A stretch of 64,000 bases of DNA from Pontibacter aquaedesilientis (GCF_014773225.1 NZ_JACXAJ010000001.1:992001-1056000), one strand, 5' to 3'; positions 34,647 through 45,026 are shown, numbered from the stretch's first letter. Notes: generated by a model not told the origin, from the sequence alone. Program-made: numbers and translations.

Positions 34647-37363
34647 ACGACAAATCTTACGAAGTACCGGCTGGCAAAAACCTGCTGGAAGCCTGCCTCA
34701 CCCTCGGCAAGGACCTCCCCTACTTTTGCTGGCACCCTGCCATGGGCTCCATCGGTGCATGTCGGCAGTGCGCCGTGAAGGTATACAAGGACGAAAACGA
34801 CACCAAGGGCAAGCTTTTCATGTCCTGTATGGAACAGGTGCGCGACGGCATGCGCCTTTCCATCGCCGACATGGAAGCCAAGGAGTTTCGGGCGCATGTG
34901 ATTGGCTGGCTCATGACCAATCACCCCCACGACTGCGCCGTGTGCGACGAAGGTGGCTCCTGTCACCTGCAGGACATGACCGTTATGACGGGCCACAACT
35001 ACCGCAACTACCGCTTCGACAAACGCACCTATATCAACCAGTACCTCGGGCCGTTCATCAACCACGAAATGAACCGCTGCATACAGTGCTACCGCTGCGT
35101 GCGTTACTATAAAGACTATGCCGGCGGGAAAGACCTCGACGTGTTCGCCGCCCACAACCACCTGTATTTTGGTCGCCACGAGGACGGCGTGCTGGAGAGC
35201 GAGTTCAGTGGCAACCTAGTGGAAGTGTGCCCGACCGGTGTGTTCACCGATAAAACCCTGAAACAGCACTATACACGCAAATGGGACCTGACCATGGCCC
35301 CTTCCGTTTGCCACCACTGCAGCTTAGGTTGCAACATTTCGGCAGGCGAACGCTATGGCACTTTGCGCAACATCACCAACAGGTATAACGGCGAAGTGAA
35401 CGGCTACTTCCTCTGCGACCGCGGCCGCTTCGGCTACGAGCACGTGAACCACGTCGGCCGCATCCGCAAGCCGCTGGTGCGTGCGCAACTGCCTGAAGCA
35501 ACTGACAAACTTACCGCGCTACAGGCCGCCGCCGCGGCTTTCCGAACCGGCAGCGTGATAGGAATAGGTTCGCCTCGAGCTTCGCTGGAGTCGAATTTCA
35601 TGCTGAAAACTTTGGTCGGCGATGACAACTTCCATCACGGCGTATCCGACACCGAGCACGACTTGGTGGACCTGGCACTGAAAATTCTGAAAGAAGGCGC
35701 AGCCCGAACACCATCACTAAGAGAAGTGGAGCAGGCCGATGCCATATTTATCTTGGGTGAAGACCTGATCAACACCGCCCCCATGCTGGCTTTGGCCGTG
35801 CGGCAATCCGTACGCAAGCAACCCGCCCTGGAACATATCTCGAAAGCCAACATACCGGTTTGGCAGGACGCTGCGGTGCGGGAGTTACTGCAGGACGAAA
35901 TGGGTCCGCTTTTCATCGCCACCATCCACGACACTAAACTTGATGAAATCGCCACCCATACCTACCATGATTCATCGGACGCCATTGCCCGTCTGGGATT
36001 TGCAGTAGCTAATTTTATCCATGCTGATTTCCCGGAAGTGCAGGGGCTGAACGAAGATGAAATTCAGCTAGCACAACTGATTGCAGACGCACTGATGGCT
36101 GCGAAAAAACCATTGGTGATTTCCGGAACACATTGCGGTAACGAACGGGTGTTGATGGCCTCTGCCAATATTGCCAATGCACTGGTAGCTAAAAAGAAAG
36201 AAGCGGGTATAGTGCTCACCCTGCCGGAATGCAACAGCATGGGACTTGCCATGCTGGGTGGCCACAAACTGGAGTCAGCGTTCGAAGCGGTGCTCAATGG
36301 CTATGCCGATACAGTCATTATCCTGGAGAACGACCTCTACCGTCGGGCTAGAGCAGGTATGGTGACCAATTTCCTGAAGACCGCCAAAAACATTATGGTG
36401 CTGGACCACCTGCACAACGCCACCACCGAAGAAGCCGACATCTTACTCGCCGCTGGTACCTTCGCTGAAGCCGATGGCACGCTTATAAACAACGAAGGCC
36501 GGGCGCAACGCTTCTTTCAGGTATACCCGACTGGCGAAGACCTGCAGGAGAGCTGGCGCTGGCTGGGTGAGTTGGGTACCTTACTGGCACACGACAGTAT
36601 CAGCCACTGGCATGGGTTTGACGACGTGCTTCAGGCCATGGTGAAAGAAATGCCGGAGTTTAAAGGTGTTGACGCCGTAGCGCCAGGCACTGATTTCCGT
36701 ATTGCCGGACAGAAGATTCCGCGGGCACCGCACCGTTTCAGTGGCCGCACCGCTATGCTGGCCAACATCAATGTAAGCGAGCCTAAACCGCCCGTTGACC
36801 CCGACGCACCGCTCTCCTATACCATGGAAGGCTACCGCGGCCAGCCGCCTTCCTCCATGATCCCGTTTTTCTGGGCTCCGGGCTGGAACTCGGCGCAGGC
36901 CACCAACAAGTACCAACAGGAAATAGGCGGAAACCTCAAAGGCGGCGACCCGGGTTTACGATTGATCAAACCGAACACCAGCCATACCGCACCCTATACC
37001 CAGACGGTGCCGCAGAAATTCCAGCCGCTGGAAGGCCACCTTTACATGCTGCCGCTTCATCACATCTTCGGTTCAGAAGAACTGAGTATGCACTCCCCGC
37101 CCATCGTGGAGCGGGCACCGGAGCCTTATGTGCTGCTCAACGAAGAAGATGCCATCCAGATGAAACTGCAGGAAGGCCAAAGCCTGAGCTTTACCATTGA
37201 AGGGCAGGTATACCAACTGCCCGTGAAAATAAGTCCGATTATCCGTAGCGGCACCGCAGGTATGCCCGCCGGATTGCCGGGTAAACCTTATGCCGAATTG
37301 CCTGCATGGGCCACACTAAACCGAGAACTAAAATGGAAACAGCAACCCCAAACTACTTACTGA
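34628..37363 (+). CDS. nuoG: NADH-quinone oxidoreductase subunit G, long E. coli-type
   Basis: 911 residues, almost the length of E. coli NuoG. Cluster ligands: N1b at C34, C45, C48, C67; N5 at H99, C103, C106, C112; N4 at C151, C154, C157, C201; and the extra N7 site at C228, C231, C235 and C263, which many complexes lack. A molybdopterin-oxidoreductase-like domain follows, and the C-terminal [17 protein letters not shown] block resembles the enterobacterial extension. Typical flavobacterial NuoG is far shorter, as far as I recall. It overlaps nuoF by 19 and nuoH by 31 bases. Confidence 0.94.
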   Translation: MATIYIDDKSYEVPAGKNLLEACLTLGKDLPYFCWHPAMGSIGACRQCAVKVYKDENDTKGKLFMSCMEQVRDGMRLSIADMEAKEFRAHVIGWLMTNHPHDCAVCDEGGSCHLQDMTVMTGHNYRNYRFDKRTYINQYLGPFINHEMNRCIQCYRCVRYYKDYAGGKDLDVFAAHNHLYFGRHEDGVLESEFSGNLVEVCPTGVFTDKTLKQHYTRKWDLTMAPSVCHHCSLGCNISAGERYGTLRNITNRYNGEVNGYFLCDRGRFGYEHVNHVGRIRKPLVRAQLPEATDKLTALQAAAAAFRTGSVIGIGSPRASLESNFMLKTLVGDDNFHHGVSDTEHDLVDLALKILKEGAARTPSLREVEQADAIFILGEDLINTAPMLALAVRQSVRKQPALEHISKANIPVWQDAAVRELLQDEMGPLFIATIHDTKLDEIATHTYHDSSDAIARLGFAVANFIHADFPEVQGLNEDEIQLAQLIADALMAAKKPLVISGTHCGNERVLMASANIANALVAKKKEAGIVLTLPECNSMGLAMLGGHKLESAFEAVLNGYADTVIILENDLYRRARAGMVTNFLKTAKNIMVLDHLHNATTEEADILLAAGTFAEADGTLINNEGRAQRFFQVYPTGEDLQESWRWLGELGTLLAHDSISHWHGFDDVLQAMVKEMPEFKGVDAVAPGTDFRIAGQKIPRAPHRFSGRTAMLANINVSEPKPPVDPDAPLSYTMEGYRGQPPSSMIPFFWAPGWNSAQATNKYQQEIGGNLKGGDPGLRLIKPNTSHTAPYTQTVPQKFQPLEGHLYMLPLHHIFGSEELSMHSPPIVERAPEPYVLLNEEDAIQMKLQEGQSLSFTIEGQVYQLPVKISPIIRSGTAGMPAGLPGKPYAELPAWATLNRELKWKQQPQTTY

Positions 37364-38310
37364 TTATCGGTGGCGTGCTCTTCGTCATGCTCAATGTGGC
37401 TGCCCTGCTTATCTGGGTCGAGCGACGCGGTCTGGCCCTTTTTCAGGACAGGTATGGGCCGAACCGCGCTGGCCCTTTCGGCTTGCTGATTGTGGCCGCC
37501 GACTCCATCAAACTGTTCTTCAAGCAGGACTGGATTCCGCCTTTCGCAGATAAGCCGGTCTTCATCCTGGCACCAGCCATTGTGGTAGTTACAGTGCTCA
37601 TGTCCTTTGTTGTAATTCCCTTTGCGCCTGGGATTGTGGTGGCCGACCTCAACATCGGTTTATTGTTCTTTCTGGCCATGTCTTCGATGGGTGCTTACAG
37701 CATTATTTTGGGTGGCTGGGCTTCCAATAACAAGTACAGTTTGCTGGGTGCCATGCGGGGCGCTGCGCAGATGATTTCCTACGAAGTTTTTATGGGACTC
37801 TCGCTGATGGGTGTGGTACTGATGTCAGGCTCTTTTAGCTTGAGTGAGATAGTGGAAGCACAACGAGGCTTGTGGTTCTTCATTCCGCAATTCATCGGCT
37901 TTATCATCTTCTTCATTGCAGGTATAGCCGAAACGCACCGCCTGCCTTTTGACGTGCCGGAAGCGGAAAGTGAACTGGTAGCCGGTTTCCACTCGGAGTA
38001 CTCCGGCATGAAATTCGGCATGTTCTTCATTGGCGAATACATGGGCATCACTCTGATTTCTTGTATGATGGTAGTCCTGTTTTTCGGTGGCTGGCTCGGC
38101 CCGGATTTCCTGCCGCCCATCGTGTGGTTCATTCTCAAAACAGCTTTCTTCCTGATGATTTTTATTCTCCTGCGTGCCTCCATGCCAAGGCCTAGGTATG
38201 ATCAATTGATGGAGTACGGCTGGAAGTATCTGCTGCCGCTGACCCTGTTGAATCTGGTTGTGACGGCAGGGGTTTTGTTGTGGCTGAATGATGGTTATAC
38301 CTCCCCCTAA
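37333..38310 (+). CDS. nuoH: NADH-quinone oxidoreductase subunit H
   Basis: 326 residues from the ATG at 37333, which lies inside the end of nuoG; a start at 37306 would add nine non-conserved residues. It has about eight membrane segments and joins the peripheral and membrane arms, lining the quinone site. Conserved parts are [23 protein letters not shown] cut here to its core [11 protein letters not shown], the loop [20 protein letters not shown] and the E-rich first loop. It is followed by a 324-base gap full of repeats. Confidence 0.94.
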   Translation: METATPNYLLIIGGVLFVMLNVAALLIWVERRGLALFQDRYGPNRAGPFGLLIVAADSIKLFFKQDWIPPFADKPVFILAPAIVVVTVLMSFVVIPFAPGIVVADLNIGLLFFLAMSSMGAYSIILGGWASNNKYSLLGAMRGAAQMISYEVFMGLSLMGVVLMSGSFSLSEIVEAQRGLWFFIPQFIGFIIFFIAGIAETHRLPFDVPEAESELVAGFHSEYSGMKFGMFFIGEYMGITLISCMMVVLFFGGWLGPDFLPPIVWFILKTAFFLMIFILLRASMPRPRYDQLMEYGWKYLLPLTLLNLVVTAGVLLWLNDGYTSP

Positions 38311-38510
38311 CCCCCTCCTAAAAACAGGAGGGGAATTTCGGGAATGATTAACCCACCCTTGCCCCTCCCAAGAGGGGAATACTCGTGCAGAGAAGTCCCC
38401 CTTTGAAGTCGAAGATCCCGGACTAGATCTGGGAGGGGCAGGAGGATGACAATCGTGAACAAGCTCCTTCCCCTGTTTTTAGGGGAAGGTTGGGATGGGG
38501 TAATTCCGCC
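38306..38510. repeat. ~200-base intergenic repeat element between nuoH and nuoI
   Basis: The left end CCCCTCCTAAAAACAGGAGG and the right end TTCCCCTGTTTTTAGGGGAA are imperfect inverted copies about 190 bases apart. The interior has the inverted 19-mer shared with 30455-30473 and G/C-rich CCCCTCCC/GGGAGGGG blocks. It begins at the nuoH stop codon. No reading frame of interest is inside. Confidence 0.65.
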
Positions 38511-38539
38511 ATGCAACAGCTTTAGATACTAACACAAAA

Positions 38540-38585
38540 GCGGATTACAAATCCGCAAATACATAGGTTCCGGATTGCAAATCCG
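38540..38585. repeat. Paired CGGATT-n-AATCCG palindromes before nuoI
   Basis: GCGGATT (38540-38546) with AATCCGC (38550-38556) and CGGATT (38571-38576) with AATCCG (38580-38585): two small palindromes of almost the same sequence, 31 bases apart. Confidence 0.65.
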
Positions 38586-38634
38586 AAACAGCGAATGATG
38601 ATGACAATAACAACGATAAACGAAAGGAGCACTT

Positions 38635-39150
38635 ATGTTTAGTTTATTGCGCAGTATGTGGCTTACGTTTCTGCATGCGTTTCACAAGCGGGAAACCATT
38701 CAATATCCAGAGCAAAAGGCCATTCTCCCGACGCGTTGGCGGGGCCGCATTGTGTTGTCGCGAGACCTTGACGGGGGCGAGCGCTGTGTGGCCTGTAACC
38801 TCTGTGCCGCCGCCTGCCCCGTGGATTGCATTGCGCTGCAGGCCACCGAAGACCCGACTGGCCGTCGTTATCCTGAGTTCTTCCGCATCAATTTTTCGCG
38901 CTGCATTTTTTGTGGATTTTGCGAAGACGCCTGCCCGACTTACGCCATCCAACTCATACCTGATTTTGAGATGGGCGAGTACAACCGACAGAACCTCGTG
39001 TATGAGAAAGAGGACCTGCTTATCAACGGACAAGGCAAGTACCATGGCTACAACTACTACAAGGTAGCAGGCTTGGCCATCGGCGGAAAAGGCAAGGGCG
39101 AAGCCGAGAACGAATCCCCTCCAGTTGACATCAAAAGTTTACTCCCCTAG
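38635..39150 (+). CDS. nuoI: NADH-quinone oxidoreductase subunit I
   Basis: A 171-residue ferredoxin-like subunit with two [4Fe-4S] sites: C51, C54, C57 and C61 ([15 protein letters not shown]), and C90, C93, C96 and C100 ([12 protein letters not shown]), for clusters N6a and N6b. A Shine-Dalgarno AAGGAG (38624-38629) marks the start. It restarts the operon after the nuoH/nuoI repeat region and is 3 bases from nuoJ. Confidence 0.95.
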   Translation: MFSLLRSMWLTFLHAFHKRETIQYPEQKAILPTRWRGRIVLSRDLDGGERCVACNLCAAACPVDCIALQATEDPTGRRYPEFFRINFSRCIFCGFCEDACPTYAIQLIPDFEMGEYNRQNLVYEKEDLLINGQGKYHGYNYYKVAGLAIGGKGKGEAENESPPVDIKSLLP

Positions 39151-39153
39151 CCT

Positions 39154-39711
39154 ATGGAACTTACATTTTATATAGCTGCAGCCGTCGCTGTGTTGGCCAC
39201 CATCATGGTCATCACGCGCTACAACATGATTCATGCCCTGCTCTATTTGGTGGTCTCTTTTCTGGCCGTCGCGGTGGTGTTTCTGACCATGGGCGCTCCC
39301 TTTATGGCTGCCCTCGAAGTTATTGTCTACGCCGGGGCCATCGTGGTGCTCATCATATTTGTCATCATGATGCTGAGCCTCACCCGCGAAGATGTGGAAC
39401 AGGAAAAGGCCTGGCTTCAACCGAAACTTTGGGTCGGTCCTGCCCTGCTCTCTTTTGTCTTGCTGGCTGAACTGGTATACCTGTTGGTCATCGCCGAAAT
39501 GCCTGCTACTCCAGCGACTGGTGGCTACGTCGACGCACGGGCTGTCGGGCTGGCGCTGTACGGACCCTATGTGTTGGGTGTGCAACTGTCTGGTATCCTC
39601 CTGATGGCAGGTATAGTAGGTGCCTATCACTTGGGTAGACAGAAGAAAAAAGTCATCCACCGCTTCCTGCAGGAAAAGGAACCGCAAAAAGAAAGGAGCG
39701 CCGTGCTATGA
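39154..39711 (+). CDS. nuoJ: NADH-quinone oxidoreductase subunit J
   Basis: A 185-residue membrane subunit with about five membrane segments. The conserved third segment with its pi-bulge region reads [20 protein letters not shown]. It overlaps nuoK by 4 bases (ATGA). Confidence 0.93.
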   Translation: MELTFYIAAAVAVLATIMVITRYNMIHALLYLVVSFLAVAVVFLTMGAPFMAALEVIVYAGAIVVLIIFVIMMLSLTREDVEQEKAWLQPKLWVGPALLSFVLLAELVYLLVIAEMPATPATGGYVDARAVGLALYGPYVLGVQLSGILLMAGIVGAYHLGRQKKKVIHRFLQEKEPQKERSAVL

Positions 39712-40016
39712 CGACTATACCAATGGAATATGGCTTGCTGCTGGCTGGCATGTTGTTCATGCTGGGACTCATCAGTGTGCTGATTCGCCGCAACATCATT
39801 TTCATGCTCATTTCAGTGGAGATTATGCTGAATGCCGCCGGACTGGCCTTTATTGTGGCGGGCAGTCACTGGGCACAGCCGGACGGACAGATCATGTTCA
39901 TCTTCATCCTCACAATGGCCGCCGCCGAGGTGTCGGTTGGTCTGGCCCTGATACTGCAGATTTATCACCAGCTGAAGACGCTCAACAGCGACGCAGCAAA
40001 CTTTATGAAAGGATAA
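39708..40016 (+). CDS. nuoK: NADH-quinone oxidoreductase subunit K
   Basis: A 102-residue subunit with three membrane segments, the usual size. The conserved glutamates for proton transfer are in VEIMLNAAG and [25 protein letters not shown] ribosome-binding-like stretch precedes the start, and nuoL follows after 4 bases. Confidence 0.94.
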   Translation: MTTIPMEYGLLLAGMLFMLGLISVLIRRNIIFMLISVEIMLNAAGLAFIVAGSHWAQPDGQIMFIFILTMAAAEVSVGLALILQIYHQLKTLNSDAANFMKG

Positions 40017-40020
40017 GACT

Positions 40021-41907
40021 ATGGGAGAATTACTTTGGTTAATCCCCGCCCTGCCCTTTGCCGGTGCCCTCTTGCTGGTGATCTTCGGCAACCGCATTGC
40101 GCGTGGGCTGGTCTCAACCATCGGGGTCGGAAGTGTCGGCATTTCAGCTGCTATCACGCTAGTTTTAGGTATAGAGTATCTTTCTTCCAGGCCGGCCTTT
40201 ATTCGGCAGGAAGTCTGGCAGTGGTTTGATGTGGCGGGCTTCAGTCCCTCCATCGCTTTTCACCTCGATGCGCTCTCGATGGTCTTCATTTTCGTCATCA
40301 CTTTCGTGGGTTTTCTGATTCACATTTACTCCACCGAGTACATGGCTGAAGACAAAGACTACGCCCGCTTCTTCGCTTGCATGAACCTCTTTGTTGGCTC
40401 TATGCTCATGCTCGTGATGGCCGATAATCTGCTGTTGCTATACCTTGGTTGGGAGGGCGTGGGCCTCTGCTCCTACCTCCTCATCGGTTTCTGGTACAAG
40501 GAACCCGCCAACGGGTATGCCGCCCGAAAGGCCTTTATCATCACCCGCGTCGGCGACACGGCCATGGCCATCGGTTTGTTCATGCTATTCCAGCAATTCG
40601 GCACACTCCATATCCAAAGTATTTCCACGGAAGCGGTACAGACGTGGACAATAGGTTCTGAAACGGCTGTTATTATTGCTTTCTTACTATTAGGCGGTGC
40701 GGTTGGCAAGTCCGGTCAGTTGCCACTGCAGACCTGGCTACCCGACGCGATGGCAGGTCCGACGCCGGTGAGTGCGCTGATACACGCGGCCACCATGGTA
40801 ACGGCCGGCGTATACCTGATTGCCCGCATGCACGTGGTGTTTGAACTGGCTCCTGCGGCCATGACGGCAGTGGCGGTGATTGGCGCTGTTACCTTGCTCG
40901 TCGCAGGTTTTGCGGCGCTCACACAATACGATATCAAACGGGTGCTCGCCTACTCCACCATCAGTCAGGTGGGCTATATGTTCCTGGCTTTGGGTGTGGG
41001 GGCCTGGTCGGCGGGAGTGTTCCACTTCATGATTCATGGCTTCTTCAAGGCGCTGCTCTTCCTTTGCGCCGGGGCGATTATTCTGGCACTGCACCACGAA
41101 CAGGACATGCGCAATATGGGTGGTCTGAGTAAAAAACTACCCATCGTGTTCTATACCTTCCTGATTGGCGCAGCCTCACTCGCGGCCTTCCCGCTGGTAT
41201 CGGCTGGCTTCTATAGTAAGGACCAGATTCTGTGGCTGCAGCTGGCAGGTGAGAACGGAAACATCTGGCTATACCTGGCTGGTTTGCTCGGCGCTTTTAT
41301 CACTTCCATCTATACCTTCCGGATGGTCTTCCTCACCTTTTATGGCAAAGAGAAAACCCACGTGGGCCACAAACCGACCTGGGCGATCACAGTGCCGCTG
41401 ATAATCCTGGGCATTCTCTCCTTTGCAGGTGGTTTCATTGAATTGCCGCACAATTTCGGTCATGTGGTGCTGTTCTCGGACTTCCTCACCCCTATCCTGC
41501 CGGCTGTAAGTGTCGTGCCGGACTTCAATCAGTACGAATGGATGTTACAGTTGCTGGCGGCAGTGGTTTCGCTGGTCGGTATTTTCATCGCTTATCTCTT
41601 CTACTACAAAAAACCGGAGCTCATCGAGAGCATTCACCGTTCCGAACTGGCCATGGCGATACACCGTTTCTGGCACTCGGGTTGGGGCTTCGACCAACTG
41701 TATGACGTGCTTTTTGTGCGTCCTTATGTCTACCTGTCCAAGGTAAATAAAAACGACTTTATCGACGGCTTCTATACCTTCCTTGCCAATGTGACGCAAG
41801 GGCTGCACCGGTTATTTTCCACTACCCAGACCGGCGTGATGCGCAACTATGTGATGGGCGTGGTCGTCGGGGCGATTATGATTCTAACCATAAGTCTACT
41901 GCTATGA
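40021..41907 (+). CDS. nuoL: NADH-quinone oxidoreductase subunit L
   Basis: A 628-residue antiporter-like proton-pumping subunit with about 16 membrane segments and the C-terminal lateral helix. Conserved parts: LLLYLGWEGVGLCSYLLIGFW with the essential Glu, GKSGQLPLQTWLPDAMAGPT with Lys, ALIHAATMVTAGVYL, and DIKRVLAYSTISQVGYM. It overlaps nuoM by 4 bases. Confidence 0.95.
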   Translation: MGELLWLIPALPFAGALLLVIFGNRIARGLVSTIGVGSVGISAAITLVLGIEYLSSRPAFIRQEVWQWFDVAGFSPSIAFHLDALSMVFIFVITFVGFLIHIYSTEYMAEDKDYARFFACMNLFVGSMLMLVMADNLLLLYLGWEGVGLCSYLLIGFWYKEPANGYAARKAFIITRVGDTAMAIGLFMLFQQFGTLHIQSISTEAVQTWTIGSETAVIIAFLLLGGAVGKSGQLPLQTWLPDAMAGPTPVSALIHAATMVTAGVYLIARMHVVFELAPAAMTAVAVIGAVTLLVAGFAALTQYDIKRVLAYSTISQVGYMFLALGVGAWSAGVFHFMIHGFFKALLFLCAGAIILALHHEQDMRNMGGLSKKLPIVFYTFLIGAASLAAFPLVSAGFYSKDQILWLQLAGENGNIWLYLAGLLGAFITSIYTFRMVFLTFYGKEKTHVGHKPTWAITVPLIILGILSFAGGFIELPHNFGHVVLFSDFLTPILPAVSVVPDFNQYEWMLQLLAAVVSLVGIFIAYLFYYKKPELIESIHRSELAMAIHRFWHSGWGFDQLYDVLFVRPYVYLSKVNKNDFIDGFYTFLANVTQGLHRLFSTTQTGVMRNYVMGVVVGAIMILTISLLL

Positions 41908-43511
41908 TACTGGTCTGGCTGATTGTGATACTGATGGCTGGCGGCGTGCTGGCCTGGATTTCCGGAAAAGTGAATCGTGCCCTTCCCCGCTGGGTGGCGC
42001 TGGGTTCGGTAATGGCCGTTTTTGGGATGACGCTATACCTGTGGCTGAGCAACCCTATACCTGTTTTAGGTTCGGCGTGGCTGATACAGTTCTCCCAGCC
42101 ATGGGTGCCGCAATGGGGAATCCGCTTCAGTCTGGCGCTGGACGGATTGAGTCTGCTCATGCTACTGCTCACCTTTTTTCTGGGTTTGCTGGCGGTGCTT
42201 ATCTCGTGGCGGGAGATTCACACCAAAGTCGCTTTCTTCCACTTTAATTTGCTATGGGTGCTGGCTGGCATTACGGGTGTGTTCCTGACCATGGACCTCT
42301 TCCTTTTTTATTTTTTTTGGGAAATCATGCTCATTCCAATGTACTTTCTCATCGGCATTTGGGGACACGAAAACCGCCGTTACGCCGCCTATAAATTCTT
42401 CCTATTCACACAGGCTTCTGGCCTGCTCATGCTGCTGGCCATCCTCGGGCTTTACTTCATCCATGGCAACCAAACAGGCGTTTATACCTTCAGCTATTTC
42501 GAACTGCTCAACACAACCTTGGCACCTGAGGCGGCACGCTTGCTCATGTTCGGTTTCCTGGTGGCTTTCTTGGTAAAATTACCCGTCGTGCCGTTCCACT
42601 CGTGGCTACCCGACGCCCACTCCGAAGCACCGACCGCAGGCAGCGTGATCCTGGCGGGACTGCTGCTCAAGACTGGGGCGTATGGCTTGCTTCGTTTCGT
42701 GCTGCCACTCTTCCCGACGGCCACCGTAGAGTTCGCGCCTTGGGCCATGCTGCTCGGTGTTATCGGCATTATCTATGGAGCGATTCTGGCCTTCTCGCAA
42801 ACCGACCTGAAGCGACTGGTGGCCTATACCAGTGTGAGCCACATGGGATTTGTGATACTGGGTGTTTTTTCCTTTAATGAGTGGGCATTGCAGGGCGTTG
42901 TCATGCAGATGATCACGCACGGGTTGAGCACGGGCGCTCTCTTCATCATCGCCGGATTTTTGTACGAGCGCCTGCATACCCGCGACATCCGGCTAATGGG
43001 CGGCTTCTGGTCCACGGCTCCCAAGATGGGCGTTATCGCACTCATCTTCGTCATGGCCTCGCTTGGCCTGCCCGGACTTGGCAATTTCATCGCAGAGTTC
43101 CTGACTTTGGTTGGCTCGTGGCAGGCCAATAACTGGCTGACGGTTTTTGCGACCATCGGATTAGTCATGGCGACCATCTATTCGCTGCGCATCATGCAGA
43201 AAATCTTCTTCGAAGCCAACCGCATGGAGCAAGCACTACCTGACCTGAACGCCCGCGAAATGCTTATTGCTATACCTATGGTGGCAATGATTTTGTGGCT
43301 CGGCCTGTACCCGCAACCCATTCTCGACACGGCACGCCCGAGTATACAGGAGCAATTACAGGCTTACACTAAGCCTGCCCAAGAACAGGTGCCCGTTGCT
43401 CGCGTTGATGTACCTGCAAAGAAAACCATCTATATAAAGAGAACTGGCACGAAAAACCCGGAAGAAACCAAGCCATCTTCAAATCTCCAAATCACTAAAT
43501 CTTCAAATTGA
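41904..43511 (+). CDS. nuoM: NADH-quinone oxidoreductase subunit M
   Basis: A 535-residue antiporter-like subunit; E. coli NuoM has about 509 residues. Conserved parts are LFYFFWEIMLIPMYFLIGIW, VKLPVVPFHSWLPDAHSEAP and LVAYTSVSHMGFVILG. The extra length is a hydrophilic tail of about 55 residues after the last membrane helix, rich in Lys, Pro and Thr. The very end (KPSSNLQITKSSN) is encoded by a CAAATC/TTCAAAT-type repeat at 43475-43509, so the tail has probably been extended by repeat sequence. Confidence 0.93.
   Translation: MILVWLIVILMAGGVLAWISGKVNRALPRWVALGSVMAVFGMTLYLWLSNPIPVLGSAWLIQFSQPWVPQWGIRFSLALDGLSLLMLLLTFFLGLLAVLISWREIHTKVAFFHFNLLWVLAGITGVFLTMDLFLFYFFWEIMLIPMYFLIGIWGHENRRYAAYKFFLFTQASGLLMLLAILGLYFIHGNQTGVYTFSYFELLNTTLAPEAARLLMFGFLVAFLVKLPVVPFHSWLPDAHSEAPTAGSVILAGLLLKTGAYGLLRFVLPLFPTATVEFAPWAMLLGVIGIIYGAILAFSQTDLKRLVAYTSVSHMGFVILGVFSFNEWALQGVVMQMITHGLSTGALFIIAGFLYERLHTRDIRLMGGFWSTAPKMGVIALIFVMASLGLPGLGNFIAEFLTLVGSWQANNWLTVFATIGLVMATIYSLRIMQKIFFEANRMEQALPDLNAREMLIAIPMVAMILWLGLYPQPILDTARPSIQEQLQAYTKPAQEQVPVARVDVPAKKTIYIKRTGTKNPEETKPSSNLQITKSSN
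43475..43509 (+). repeat. CTTCAAATC-type repeat at the 3' end of nuoM
   Basis: ATCTTCAAATC, TCCAAATC, ACTAAATC and TTCAAATTG follow each other without break. The complement reads GATTTGAAGATT-like, reminiscent of short-unit repeats elsewhere between genes in Bacteroidota. It encodes the last residues of NuoM. Confidence 0.5.
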
Positions 43512-43517
43512 TACGCC

Positions 43518-44972
43518 ATGACCCTGACTGATTTCCAACACCTCATGCCGCTGCTCATCCTCACCGTTGCGGTGCTGGTGTCTATGCTGGTGATAGCGGT
43601 GGGACGCAACCATAAAATTATGTATGTGATTACGGCTGTCTCATTTCTGGCTGCTTTTGCCTCGCTGTTCGATCTTCGCGATGTTGGCCGCTATACCATC
43701 GAGCCGCTGCTGGTCATAGATGGTTTTGGCGTGTTTTACATCGGCATGATTTTGCTCACTGCTTTACTCATCAGTATGTTGTCCTATGCCTACTTCGAGC
43801 AAAGGGAAGAACGCAAGGAAGAGTATTACATCCTGCTCCTGTTAGCCACCATCGGGGCATGCGTATTGGTCATCAGCAAGCATTTCGCTTCCCTATTCCT
43901 GGGCCTGGAAATACTCACCGTGTCGCTTTATGCCCTTATCGCCTACCTGCGCACACGGGAGCGCTCTGACGAAGCAGGTATAAAGTACTTGATTCTGGCC
44001 GCCTTTTCCTCTGCTTTTTTGCTCTTCGGGATGGCCCTAGTATACGCCAGCACCGGCACCATGGAATTTGCAGGTATAGCCGCGGCCATGTCGGGCTTTA
44101 CGGAACTACCGCTGCTTATGCTCACAGGCTTCGGTCTGATGATTGTCGGCATTGGCTTTAAGCTAAGTGTGGTGCCCTTTCATATGTGGGCACCGGATGT
44201 GTATGAAGGCGCTCCGGCTCCGGTCACGGCTTTTATTGCCACCGTTTCGAAAGGCGGTGTACTGGGTGTACTAATTCGCTTTTTCATGGAAGTCGATGGT
44301 TTCCGCTACCCGACACTTGTGCTCATTTTCACCATCGTGGCCATTGCATCCATGCTCGCCGGAAACCTGCTGGCATTGTTGCAGCGCAATGTGAAACGCA
44401 TACTCGCCTATTCTTCCATTGCCCACTTAGGTTACTTACTGGTGGCTTTTTTGGCGGGCAACCAGATGGGCGTAGAAGCGGTGACCTTTTACCTGGTGGC
44501 CTATTTCATTACCACCGTCGGGGCCTTTGGCGTCGTGGCCATGCTGTCGGACAAGGAGCGAGACGCCGAGCAATTGGAGGATTACCGCGCCCTGCTTTGG
44601 CGCAGACCCTGGACGGCGGCGGTCTTCACGGCAATGCTGCTTTCGCTGGCAGGTATACCGCTCACGGCCGGCTTTGTCGGTAAGTTCTACATCCTGGCGG
44701 CAGGGGTGAATACGCAGCTCTGGCTTTTAGTAGTTATGTTGGCGCTCAATAGTGTCGTAGGCCTGTTTTACTACATCCGGCTGGTAGCCATCATGTTCCA
44801 GCAGCCGGAAGCCGACACCGAAGTGCAGCCGCGTGGCAAACTACGGCCATCCATCTATTTAGCCAGTGTCGGGACATTAACTATTCTGGCGCTGCTGCTG
44901 GTTTATATTGGTGTATACCCGTCAGGTTTGTTGCAGGTAATCCAAGGATTGATTGTATCGACAGTACCATAA
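43518..44972 (+). CDS. nuoN: NADH-quinone oxidoreductase subunit N
   Basis: A 484-residue antiporter-like subunit with about 14 membrane segments. Conserved parts: FLGLEILTVSLYALIAY, FKLSVVPFHMWAPDVYEGAP, and NVKRILAYSSIAHLGYLLVA. It is the last gene of the complex I operon and is followed by a strong terminator 24 bases later. Confidence 0.95.
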   Translation: MTLTDFQHLMPLLILTVAVLVSMLVIAVGRNHKIMYVITAVSFLAAFASLFDLRDVGRYTIEPLLVIDGFGVFYIGMILLTALLISMLSYAYFEQREERKEEYYILLLLATIGACVLVISKHFASLFLGLEILTVSLYALIAYLRTRERSDEAGIKYLILAAFSSAFLLFGMALVYASTGTMEFAGIAAAMSGFTELPLLMLTGFGLMIVGIGFKLSVVPFHMWAPDVYEGAPAPVTAFIATVSKGGVLGVLIRFFMEVDGFRYPTLVLIFTIVAIASMLAGNLLALLQRNVKRILAYSSIAHLGYLLVAFLAGNQMGVEAVTFYLVAYFITTVGAFGVVAMLSDKERDAEQLEDYRALLWRRPWTAAVFTAMLLSLAGIPLTAGFVGKFYILAAGVNTQLWLLVVMLALNSVVGLFYYIRLVAIMFQQPEADTEVQPRGKLRPSIYLASVGTLTILALLLVYIGVYPSGLLQVIQGLIVSTVP

Positions 44973-44995
44973 GATTTTACATACAGTTCAATTCG

Positions 44996-45026
44996 AAGGC
45001 TCTTTCCATGGAAAGAGCCTTTTTTC
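44996..45026 (+). terminator. Terminator of the nuo operon
   Basis: AAGGCTCTTTCC and its exact complement meet at CATGG to form a perfect 26-base palindrome (44996-45021), followed by a T-run. Confidence 0.88.
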
